This document shows, piece by piece, positions 48,335 through 58,791 of a stretch of DNA of 64,000 bases. Position 1 is the stretch's first letter; each line of letters starts with the position of its first letter. The notes below the pieces were generated by a model that was not told where the DNA came from, made no database searches, and saw only the letters and a program-made list of their open reading frames with translations. The stretch comes from Branchiostoma floridae (Eukaryota > Chordata > Leptocardii > Amphioxiformes > Branchiostomatidae), in NCBI RefSeq assembly GCF_000003815.2, contig NC_049982.1:32591725-32655724 (forward strand). Direction: 5' to 3'. The position numbers were made by a program, and so were the translations under genes.

Positions 48335-48512
48335 CAGTCAAACCTGTCTATAGCGGCCACTCAAGGGACCGGACAAATGTGGTCACTATAGACAGGTGGC
48401 CTCTGTAAAGAGGTGGTAACTTGTAGATAAAGTACCCAAGGGACCGACAAAAAGTGGCCACTATGGACAGGTGGCCCCTCTGTAGAGGTGGCCCCTAATA
48501 CAGGTTTGACTG
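48335..48512. mobile_element. Mariner-like MITE with CAGTCAAACCTG termini
   Basis: Termini CAGTCAAACCTGTCTATAG and inverse CAGGTTTGACTG, flanked by TA on both sides (48333-48334, 48513-48514), as expected for Tc1/mariner. The interior is built of GTGGCC(A/C)CT..AGACAGGTGGCC units repeated in both orientations. No ORF. Confidence 0.85.
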
Positions 48513-48747
48513 TATTTCATTTTGCGCACCCGCATACCATATGCTTTTATGTAGTAATGCCGTCTAAGCTCAGAAATATTCTGTTTTTAAATCAGCTTTT
48601 TCTTGGACGAAAATTGTACCAGCATGTTCGCAGGTGTTGTCTAATACCTTCTGAAATTGAACTATTTGCTAAAATCTACAAATGACATCCTTCTTAACGT
48701 CCATTTTTTGCGGCATTATTTCAATTACATATTCTACTGCAAATGTG

Positions 48748-48963
48748 CAACACTAGTTCACCTTTGTCCGCGGGGTAACCTATATACGTTGCTTTTGAAA
48801 ACTTCAGGCATATCAAGTCGACGGTGCAATATTTTGCAGCATTTTGAGCATTTTTCAATCTTTTGACGATTTGAAACCACCGTCCTTTGACTTGATATCT
48901 CAACTTTAATGTTTCTAAAACAACGGATATTGGTTACCCCGCGTTTAAAGGCAAACTAGCCTT
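48748..48963. mobile_element. Fold-back MITE, TAACACTAGTTCACC family, copy 4
   Basis: The left end AACACTAGTTCACCTTTGTC and right end AAAGGCAAACTAGC are inverse. Inner words GCGGGGTAACCTATAT and ATTGGTTACCCCGC are also inverse. The terminal base differs from the consensus. Confidence 0.85.
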
Positions 48964-50640
48964 GATATCAAATGCTGGAGCCTGTCTGTCATTAATTTCC
49001 ATAACATTTGATTGATTTGATTTGGACAACTACAAACGTTCTAAGACAATAGCATTGGGATTTTCAACATAATAAGTTACGATGTCCATAGATGAAGATC
49101 TGACGTCATCTGACAAAGGGACTTCTTCTGTTTCAGAATCCCATGTGATTCTCTGTACACAAGGCTGTCATCTTATACACAAGGATTTATCTCGATGGAC
49201 CTGAAGTGCAAATTCAAATACATCATGACATGTGACAATCCCTGCATGACAGATATAGGAAAATATATCAAAGAAGGTTTAGACATTAGAAATTCCTCCA
49301 ATGATTGTAAAAGCCTCCAATAACTGTAAGAAACTTATCCCACACTACAACTTCTGTATTAGTTAGATAAGCGTTAAGTTATAGAACTGTAGTTATGTAG
49401 ATGCCTTACTTTGTACCCCGTACAATTGTTGTGCAATAAACTATATATATGTGAAAGTCAGAGTGGTGTACGTGCGTGTGGACACTGAAAATACCCGGTC
49501 TTAGTTTACTCATCCGAGCATTCCGTGTTTTGGCCCATTTCAGTACCAGACGATTACATTATTTGTGAAACGCTTATACGTTGAGATTGTATGCTAGATG
49601 TCAAAGTTACATGAATAATAAATCATGTGCTATTCATATCCGTATGCAATTTCTTGGTGCAATTTGAACTCTTCAAATTTTTTCCGCAATTTGGCATTTT
49701 CCAGAAATCAAAGATACATTTTACACACGTCGTTGAGAACGAAAATTATAGTCTATTGAAACCTGAGTGTATAGAGTGCATTTATACATGGCTGGTTTCA
49801 TCTGATAATGTCACTGAATCGTCATTTTAGGGATAATAAAAATGAACCATACTTTCTATACCTATTGTTATAGTCCATAGACTCCATACAATATTCATAA
49901 ACACATAAAAAGAAGAGTGGAGAGATTTCACTGATTTTATGTTTCTTTTTCGTTTCGGTTTTCCATCGAATGAGATAAGAATGTTTCGAATAATGTTGAA
50001 ATGCCGTAGAATGCGGTCATACTGCAGTTAGAATAGTTAAAATACACTTAGAATCCACTTTGAATGCCATTCGATATTTCTTCACTTCAAATGCACCTCG
50101 ACAGTTTTTAACACGTCAAAACTTTCGGGCCAGCCAAAAGAAGGGGCACTAATAGCTGGAATGCAGTGAGAATTTCTGAAATACACTACGAGTTGCTAGG
50201 AATAGAAAAGAATCTTCATTCTGACGGCATTCCGGCCCATTCTTGCTCTCGTGTGAAGGGGGTTTTACAGAACCTTGGGTACAGCTTACGGGGACATTAA
50301 CGCCCGGACCCCAGCGGTACTTTCCAGTGTCAACAGCCGCTAAGGTGTGTACTTCTGTCCCGGCTTAACTCGGCTCTGCCAGACATAACAGACCTCCCAC
50401 CAGCACGGCCGGTAACGGTCCGACAGAGATTGACAGTCAAGTACTTTGCTGGGATTCCCTTCGCTTAGACACACCGTATATCAGCCAGTTATCGCTTGTC
50501 TTGTTCACCACCTAAAGGTATAATAGGAAAGACTGAATGGAACTCTTTCAATTTAGATATAGAGAATATAATACTAATTCTCGGAACTGATGTGGGGTGG
50601 GGGTTGTCCCTGATTGACATCTGTGAATTGTGAACCTGAT
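48964..50640. other. Intergenic, no feature recognised
   Basis: AT-rich DNA without supportable exon. From about 50000 to 50270 there is a stretch with repeated GAATGC/GAATGCC and AGAAT words that may be a decayed fold-back. Nothing else could be delimited. Confidence 0.5.
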
Positions 50641-50666
50641 AAGTTTTTGCTAGAAAACAACCTGAT

Positions 50667-50712
50667 GGGTAATTGGGTATTGGGGGGTGGGGGGTGGGGG
50701 GGTTGGCTGGGG
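50667..50712 (+). other. G-quadruplex-prone G-rich run
   Basis: Successive G runs (GGG, GGG, six G, six G, seven G, then GGGG) separated by one to six bases meet the usual G-quadruplex pattern several times over. No gene is adjacent; role unknown. Confidence 0.7.
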
Positions 50713-51054
50713 TAGCGAGGAAATGGAGCCGTAAGAAATCACGGCCACTACTATCACCTAACCTCTGCTTGGAGTATAACTGATGGTTGGGCGAAGAGTG
50801 TTAGAGTTTAAGATTTTCAAAGAACTCCGCGACCCCATACCTTCTTCAAATGGTTTAAACTTTGTGACTAATGCATTATTTGCGTTTTTCATTAATTATG
50901 CAAACAATGTCATTATTTACATAAATTATATTAAGTGATCGTCTCCTCCACCCAAATAACAGAAGCTGGCAGTCGTATCTAGAAAGAAAACTACAGTACC
51001 GTTTTCGGTATATCATTTATGACGATGTTCACCTTCATGGAACTTTCACAGGAC

Positions 51055-51324
51055 CTTACCTTAGACCTTAGGTCTTCCCGTGCCGTAAGGCACATAAGGC
51101 AGCAAGCTTCCATCGTCCTCTGTCGTTTGCAGCCATTTCTGCCTGTACCCAAGGGATGCCAGCTCTTTTCAGATCCTCAGTGAAAGTCCTTCTCCATGTG
51201 TTTTTGGGTGTGCCTCTTTTCCGTTTTACACCTGTAGGAATCCAAGTCATGGCTGTCTTGGAATGCCTATGGTTCGGTAGGCGCAGGATGTGCCCTGCCA
51301 GCTGCATCCTCTTCCCTGTGATGG
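51055..51324 (-). mobile_element. 5'-truncated LINE (ORF2 C-terminus) with 13-bp target duplication
   Basis: On the minus strand, 51307-51068 encodes about 79 residues of the C-terminal end of a non-LTR retrotransposon ORF2: GHILRLPNHRHSKTAMTWIP, KRKRGTPKNTWRR and NDRGRWKLAALC fit the common pattern after the reverse transcriptase domain. Only the extreme C-terminus remains, so it is inactive. The 3' end on the minus strand finishes in TAAGGTCTAAGGTAAG. Direct repeat ACTTTCACAGGAC at 51042-51054 and 51325-51337 brackets the insertion exactly. Confidence 0.88.
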
Positions 51325-51769
51325 ACTTTCACAGGACACAAGTATGAAATTCGTGTCATTCACCACTTTGGAAGTAGAGCATTTCATCATTGATTATGAT
51401 AACCTGGACTTTATTTGCATAATTTTCATCAATTAATGTTCTTTTAACGGTTTTTTTTAAATTTACCAATCAATTATGTAAATTAGATTCTGATTTGAAT
51501 CATGACGATCCGTCAATCTCTTCTTGAGTTATTCTCTTTTAAAGTCTGAAACTAAAACGGCTTGGCAAAAAAAAACACGGTACGGGGACCAAACCTTACA
51601 GCTCAAAAATCAAGACCATAGCATGTCCAGAACACTATGTAGAAAAAATAGGGAGTTCCGATCTACTGTACTACCCTAGCAAGCCGCTAGGTAGCCCAAA
51701 ATCTAATCATTTCTAGGTGTCATCAAGATCTACAAACATACCAAACATCAATACAATCTATCTACACCA

Positions 51770-51793
51770 TACACACACAGACACACAGACACA

Positions 51794-51835
<42 letters not shown>
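51770..51835. repeat. (CA)n microsatellite
   Basis: About 65 bp of CA dinucleotide repeat with a few GA interruptions at the left end. Confidence 0.95.
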
Positions 51836-51837
<2 letters not shown>

Positions 51838-51891
51838 AACGATATCGAAAACATATTAACCTTCTAGCGAAGGTTATAGAATATGTTTAGG

Positions 51892-52107
51892 TAACACTAG
51901 TTCACCTTGATCCGCGGGTAACCTATATCCGTTGCTTTTAAAAACAGGGTATTTGGGAATATCACGTCGACGGACGTTGCTTTCAAATTGCAATATTTTC
52001 AGTATATTGCAGTTTAAAACTACCACCCATCGGCTTGATGTGCCTAAACACCCTGTTGAAAAATAGCGTATATAGGTTACCCCGCGGATAAAGGTGAACT
52101 AGTGTTA
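51892..52107. mobile_element. Fold-back MITE, TAACACTAGTTCACC family, copy 5 (best preserved)
   Basis: Termini TAACACTAGTTCACCTTGAT and TAAAGGTGAACTAGTGTTA are perfect inverses over the first 17 bases. The arms continue through CCGCGGGTAACCTATA versus TATAGGTTACCCCGCGG. Non-autonomous, no ORF. Confidence 0.92.
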
Positions 52108-52554
52108 CGGGCCTTACACGGTTGACATTCGTTAGGGCAAGAGAAAATGCAGGACAAACCATTGAGCCACACCTTTCATCTGCTTGGAAATCAAAGTACA
52201 GTACTTTCACACATATAAACCAATTCTGTTGTGCGAAGGAAAATGCACCTCTCTCCTTTAGATCATTTAGGATGTTGTACTGGACGGGTCAGTTAGAGAC
52301 CGGACGTTTGACCACTCGGTAAATAACACACAGATAGAGTAAGTTCTGCCCTAGTTAAGAAGGAATTGTCCATTTAACGACCACTCAGTCCGCGGCATGG
52401 ATGTGTAGGACTAACTCAGCCATAAAATCCACTGTCTAGTCATCCCACAGCAACGGTAATTCTGCGCATTACATTTCCCGATCTCATAAGTCTTCTCCGG
52501 GCTTACGCCATAGTGGGGATGTGTGTGCTCTGTTTTATGGTCCATTAGATAATA

Positions 52555-52765
52555 CTGTAAATGCATAAATGTTCGCGGTGGATTAATGTTCGCGGTTTTC
52601 GAGTTGACCACTTCACCGCGAACTTAAATCCACCACGAACATTTTTCTATTATGGTATTAGACTGTAGTCTATGGTGTTACCGCGAACTTAAAACCTCCG
52701 CGAAAAGTCCTTTTTCTGCTACCGCGAAATTAAATCCCCGCGAACTTAAATTTATGCATTTACAG
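52555..52765. mobile_element. MITE with CTGTAAATGCATAAA termini
   Basis: The left terminus CTGTAAATGCATAAA and right terminus TTTATGCATTTACAG are perfect inverses, flanked by TA on both sides (52553-52554, 52766-52767), consistent with a TA-targeting (Tc1/mariner-type) family. The interior has many CGCGAACTTAAA / TTCGCGG inverse words. Confidence 0.88.
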
Positions 52766-52767
52766 TA

Positions 52768-55369
52768 AATCAATGGATTTATGTCGAGAGGCCAGTTTCC
52801 GAATTTCACCTCCACTTAGGATCGTTACTGGACATTCCCTTGATTCTGCAGTAATCAAGAAAGAATTATGGGTCCATCTTTTGTAAGTGACAGTGAAACT
52901 TCAAAATCCCATAACTTCGCATTCTTTATGTTTTAGTATGTGATATTTCAATTCTTTTTTTGTGCGTAACGTTTTCAGTTAGCATAGAAATTCAAACCTA
53001 GCGTTTGCCTTGATGTAATGAAAGTAAGATAGTGTCTATTGAACTGATTTATGTTAAACACGTTTTACATTAGCTGTTATTACTTCCATTCTGTGTCGTG
53101 TTGGCAACAGCAAGTTGTTTATAAGACACAGGGGACAAGTAGTCAGGTTTAACAAGATCTGTAATAACGCGTTTGAGGTCCCGGACACATCACGCACAGG
53201 TCTAGAGAGAGGGCTACTAGAGTATGTTTGTTTTCATTTTCTCAGATGCTAGGATAATTATAATATACTATAAGTAGGAAAATTGACAGTGATTTGACTA
53301 ATAATGATATATGATACTTGAATATTCACTCAGAAGACCTAAAACAGTGAGGTATGTAAGAAACCCTGTGCCTTAATAAAATGCTATTTAAAGTGAAATA
53401 GGAACTTCACTTTTTATTGTATTTTCGTAGTCCTGCCCCTTCAAAACAGTCTTTTTGAATTGTGACTTTATCCCATACTGAACTTGGTCAGCACGGCTTG
53501 TTACGGTACTGCAGCGTTGGTCATCAGTGTGCGTGAACGTACAGCGTATCCCCAGGCGGCGTAACGTAACACCACAACGTCCGGTGGGACAAACGACTGA
53601 CCCATGTGGCCCACTTCAGATGACCACTGGCCGCACCAAGGTGGTCTTCATACCAGACTGACCACCGCTCGCATGGCGACATAAAAAGAGAAAGAAAGAA
53701 ACAGACAGAAGAATAAACATCTACACACAGTCGCTTGACCACTAAACAAGAAAGACTGACCACTGAAGAAACCGCCGAACCAAAACAAGGACACATCATT
53801 TATCAAAAGAGAAGCAAAACTTTTCGCTACGTTTGTCTACTTCATATTTCTATGAGAGCGGTGTCCTACTTGTTGCAGCTATTACGCTATCTAACGCTGA
53901 CCCACAAGTATCGTATTTTCCCACATCTGTCATCGGGTGTACAACTGTCTACCGGACGTGTAAAAAAGAGTATTGATGACCAAAGCACTTAAATGGAAGG
54001 TTTTGTGAGATCAAAGTTAGAGGACTCCAGTAGGAAGTGTCCCGCTCAGACAACCACAGGAAGTATTGGCCACAAGTGATAGTGCATGGAGACTTGGCGC
54101 TGAAACGTAAGATGTTTTCTTGCTTCAAGTGTTCTTCCGTATGAAGTCAGACAGACGTTTTTAAGGCGTGTCTTTCCTTTGTAGGCTTTTCTTCTTTTAG
54201 AGCACTTTTAACAAAGCACGTGTGGCTTTTAGATAAACTTACATACAGGCGGACATGATCATGCAATCTGAGTACATCTCTGGGTCCGCTGCGAGACAGC
54301 CAGCATGGAAACTTGTCAATTTTCATCTCCATGGAAAATGGAATATTGTCTTGTGTGTGTGTGTGTGTGTGCCAGATTTTTGTAGTCAGCATAACTCATT
54401 GTATATACATGTAGGTAGGAGTTGGGAAGACGAAGGTCAAAATCTTCCAAGACGAATAACTGAACAAACGAACGACAAATTTCCATAATATCTAGTGTGC
54501 AGGTATCTTAGATAGAGATGTACATATTGCAATGGAGTGCAAATTATGTGAATGGACACTAAATTTGCATAATTGACTAGGAAAATCTATGTTTGCCGCT
54601 CAATACTCAAATACATGTAAATGCAACGTGTGTACTTTATGGCAGGTGGAACATTAACAGGTACCAATAACGTAAATGAGTACATTATTTGCATAATTTA
54701 TGCAATTCGTATGAGTGGTAAATGATTGAACTGTCAACATTGTGACCTGTGCAAGTTAGTTAGAGGTGTATATGGCCAAGCATAGATTGTGTAGATGTTG
54801 AAGTCTTTTGCATAACCAGAATATTTCTAAAATGTAGTCTGTGTAAGTTTTATCAACAAAGTTGTAAACACTAAAAGTTGCTTCGGTTCCGTAGCAACGG
54901 TGAATTCTTTTTTTTTCACATTTTGTATCCCCGTTTCGCTCAACGACATGAAGTTTTCAAGATCTGTAATCCAGAGTGATGAAACATTTAGGGCAAGTCG
55001 AAGAAAAAAGGCAAGGAAAATTTAAAGTAACAACTTTACTACTACTATTGTCAGTTAGTCGATAGAGTCTATGTCACATAGAATGTGCAAAACAAAAACA
55101 CAGAAAACTGAGATAAAGACAATCGACACAAACAACTCAGAGGTCGACACATACAGGTGAGGAAAAGTTGACAAAAATTTAGGAGAAATTTGATAAGCCA
55201 GCAGTTGAAGTCTTCGCCTCACTTGAAAAATTTTATATCTTTGTTTTCTTTCATATTCATAATTTATGCCATGATCACATTCACCATATTTAATGAATGT
55301 TTGTCTTTACGTCTTGCGTCTCGGTCCTTTTTTTCTCGAGTTTAAAGTAAGTGGCACGTGACCTATTGG
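52768..55369. other. Intergenic, repeat fragments only
   Basis: No exon recognised. It contains a repeat fragment at about 54480-54620 shared with 8335-8470, and a short (GT)n at about 54350-54370. Small open frames at 53524-53799 and 53735-53992 have no family resemblance. Confidence 0.5.
54480..54620. repeat. Dispersed repeat fragment shared with 8335-8470
   Basis: GTGCAGGTATCTTAGATAGA, GATGTACAT, GAGTGCAAATTATG and AATTTGCATAATTGAC occur in the same order as at 8335-8470. Confidence 0.6.
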
Positions 55370-55565
55370 ACTATTTCAGTAATGGCTACATTTTCCTCAC
55401 TAGAGGCACTTCTACAAGTTCAAGGCTACCAGATGACATAGTTTCCAATTTTGGCACCTTGTTCCCATGTTGACCATTTCCGGAGGGAAGGTTTTTTTTT
55501 AAATCAGGCGAGAATCAATGGGCGCACTGATGTCATCCATTAAATTTGCTTGCTGTGGCCTAACA
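55370..55565. repeat. Dispersed repeat C, copy 3 (partial)
   Basis: Contains the right-hand part of the repeat at 40665-41100: CCATTTCCGGAGGG, AAATCAGGCG, GATGTCATCCATTAAATTTG and CTTGCTGTGGCCTAACA. Confidence 0.65.
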
Positions 55566-58112
55566 TCACACCGTATCAGCATATCATAGTATTAGGTAGG
55601 GACATCTTGCGTAGATACATAATTTACTGAAGTGTTATATTACCTTGTGGATGTTTGAACCAACGTCAACAAAACAAATGTTGGTGGAGTTTTGCTTTAG
55701 TTTCATGTAACTAAAGATTTTATCATCGTTCATTTTTACTATGGTTTTCCCAGGCAATAGACAGATCTAGAGTTTCTTTGAATGATTCAGGTACACTCAA
55801 GCAGGCAGGACAAATCTATATACTGTTCCCAGTAAGCTCTTAATGACGCCCCCCCCCCCCCAACAATCCACATTATGGTACACATTACGTTGTTGTCCAT
55901 TTTTTACCTTTGATACTGACGTCAAAGTTCTAAGTTGTAATAAATCGACTGTTAAATATTAGAAATCCCAGCACAGTTTCGTCTAACTTGGCTATCAATT
56001 TAATGGCGATCGTATCTCTTCCTCACATCAAATACGCTAAGTATTGAGCCAATATTTGACATCAATTATTTTCATTTAGACCATGTCGACAATCCGTTAC
56101 TAATCCTAAGATACAACTCAATAGAGTAAGTGGTGCTCTTATCATGAAACACTCTGGGTTCTAGATTACAATCAAGCAAATTAAATCTGCAGTGCTTACA
56201 GAATTCAAGATCTTTGATTTAACACCCCACTTGTCCCTTCCGGCTTCCCTGGTCCCAGTCTTGTAATCAAAAACTAGTTAAGTGCAATGAATCTACGTTT
56301 TGTTATTTTTAACAGTCTGACCGTGTCTGCCAAGACCCTTGTCACAAGAATTAAGTGCTAAATGTGCGAAAGAAAACAACCCTTTATAGCCCACGCCTAC
56401 CCCCTTGATCGATTCTAATTACGAAGAGAGTATTGTAGATCCCCGTATTTTAGCCCCTTGAACAACAATGTGTGGGTAGCACGGGGCTTTTCGCTGTGTA
56501 AACTACATGACAATCCTAACAAGGCCCCCAAAGCCCCACTACAACCTTGTCGACAGGTGCGGGAATGGGTAGGCGGGACTTCTAGACGCAACCCTCTCCA
56601 CCCCTGACCCTCCCCGCGACCTCTTAGACAATCTTGCGGCCGCACAAACTTTTCAACGCATTCAACCGCAAGAAGGCTGATCAGTTGTGTTTGTCTGTAC
56701 GGTTGTGCCCTGTCTCTGCCCGACCTGACCCGTTTGTATCGATGTCTCGACCATGGACAGTCGGTAATCCTCGGCGTAGCCACGCTATGCTGCAAGCCAT
56801 TCTTCCCTGTAAATTTACCGTGAGGGCACTTTGAAACGGCAAATAAAGCAATCGCTATCTTTTCCGATCTTCTTCCCACAGCCACCCATTCCCCCCTCAC
56901 GCCACATACCTTCACAGACATGTCACTCCGAAAATTCGACTACTTTCTGTCAACTTTTCTTTTTTTCTCTTTTCTTACGTACACATTTTGGTCAGATACA
57001 GGTGACGTAACAAAAGGCGGACTAAAAGTCGTCTGCGGAACTGTCACTCATGTGTTTGTGCTATGCGAAAGATGCAGGAAGGGGGCGAGACGTTCCCTTT
57101 TCTTCCTTCACAACACTTGAGTCATAACGTTTTCTCACACAATACAAAGTTTCAGTGTGTGTGTAGAGCATCTTTCGTCAAATTTCACTGGGGAAAAAAC
57201 AACTGTTCAGCGACGACGGATGTAGAATACGTGAAGTGTTATTTCTTTTCGTGCATCCGGTTCCTATGCCTTACCCACTCACAGGAAAATGCACTTCTCG
57301 TGTATATTAGATGGTTAGTTTTTGAGTTTTTATCAGTTGAGCAAATCCCCTGTGTACTTTGCAGAAGAGCGCGGGCGGGACTCACGGTAGCGACGTGTTC
57401 GGTTCACCCGCGACAACTTTAAACAACCTTATCTCACCTCCATCGAAATAACTGCTGCTAAGGTAAACGACATTAAACCGAATATCCCGCCCCAGAAAGC
57501 CCGCAAATGCATTTTTGATCTAACGTTGTCTGGTTCCGCTTGTTCGCTGGAGTCCTCGGCTCAAAACATTTTGGTTTCGAATTGCTTTTAAGTCCCGGAG
57601 TGGACTGTTTTATCTGATGGTAGGACTGCGGCTTGGGATATCGAATAGGCGCGCTCCAGACGACCCTACCTGAGTTGTGTGCCGGCTCGACGCCACCCCT
57701 TCTCCCCTGTCCTCCTCCCCCTCCCCCAAACCGTCTCACCACCACCCAGACGCCAGGACTACTTACCACTTGGTGGATAAGAGCCCCGCGTCTGAGCAGG
57801 AAAAACGTGCCAGGTTCTTTGGATAACCAAACAGGCGAGGCGACAATTGGACGATAATGAAGTCCTCTACAGCCCACTCTACAGCCCTATTGACTACGAG
57901 GGGATTTGCTCAAGCTGATGTTCATCAGTGTACTTAAACAATATTAATCCCTGTCTTCTCTACTCTAGCAGCTTATCGTAGAGAGAGACAAGTCAGTGTG
58001 GGTGTGGGAAGATCTTCCCGGTGCGTGATATACAGCCAGACTGGACGGACAGGATCGGGCTATCTGGCCGGGTGGAAGTGACAAGAACAAGGCTGCCTTT
58101 TAGCGGTGATTT
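55566..58112. other. Upstream region of Nk2-tin, likely regulatory
   Basis: No exon supported. The longest open frame (56921-56415 minus, 168 codons) and another at 57877-57473 minus have no recognisable family and lie in GC-rich DNA. CTTATC (GATA-factor type) words occur at about 57428 and 57973. A C/T-rich run lies at about 57696-57728. Position just before a developmental homeobox gene makes enhancer content plausible, but this is inference. Confidence 0.45.
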
Positions 58113-58149
58113 ATGATGTGGAACTCTGTGGACACTCCGCAGGTCTACC
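58113..58149 (+). other. Possible alternative first exon of Nk2-tin
   Basis: ATGATG begins an open stretch encoding MMWNSVDTPQVY that ends at a strong donor (C|GTAAGT, GT at 58150-58151). One base is left over, which is exactly the phase needed by the acceptor of the homeodomain exon at 59652, restoring an Arg codon and an open frame. Such a transcript would lack the TN repression motif. A one-in-three chance match cannot be excluded, and no transcript evidence is available. Confidence 0.3.
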
Positions 58150-58791
58150 GTAAGTATACATTTTAAACCGAAATGTTTGGACTCATTCTCGGGACGGTGG
58201 TTTTTCTTTGTTTAAATCTAAGGAGATTATGGATATAGAATTATGCCTGTGTTGTCACTAGTGTAGAGTCTTGGCATGCTTGGAGTTGAGTAAGGATCGG
58301 AATTTTTGGTCTGTGACAAGAGTAGAGGGTGTCTGCGACTCTATGGCGACCCAAACACCATTTACTTAAGCAAATGGAGAGATCATATAAGCTAAACAAC
58401 ACTGACAGTTAGTGGTGCCGGCTAAGAGCATGATACTTGTAGTAATAGCTTGAGAGTTGGTTTCTGTCAACACGAATTCCCCGGGGTGGCGTCGACCAAT
58501 CACAGCTCAGGATGGAGGTGAATCTGGGGAGGGTAGCGACTATTTAGCGGCCGGACCCCCCAATCTTAGGCGATCGTATTTCTCAAGCTGGCGCTGTGTG
58601 TGTCACGCCCAGTGCTGAGCAAAACCCGTCCCGGCTATCCCTTCGAAGCGACTCAGCTGTTAGTCTGTCATTCCCAAACACCAGGCTCCCGTGACACGAC
58701 CCGAGACAACAGCGACGCGCACGCGGGCCTGGCGCCACCGCGGACAAGCCACCCAGAACAACAAGGCCGTTTACCTTCCTTCAGCCACATG

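Noticed and set aside
56415..56921. 168-codon minus-strand ORF
   Set aside because: No recognisable domain, no convincing splice partner, GC-rich context that favours chance open frames.
58600..58788. GTG-initiated N-terminal extension of Nk2-tin (63 extra residues)
   Set aside because: No ATG in this part; NK2 proteins start directly at the MLPSP-type sequence before the TN motif.
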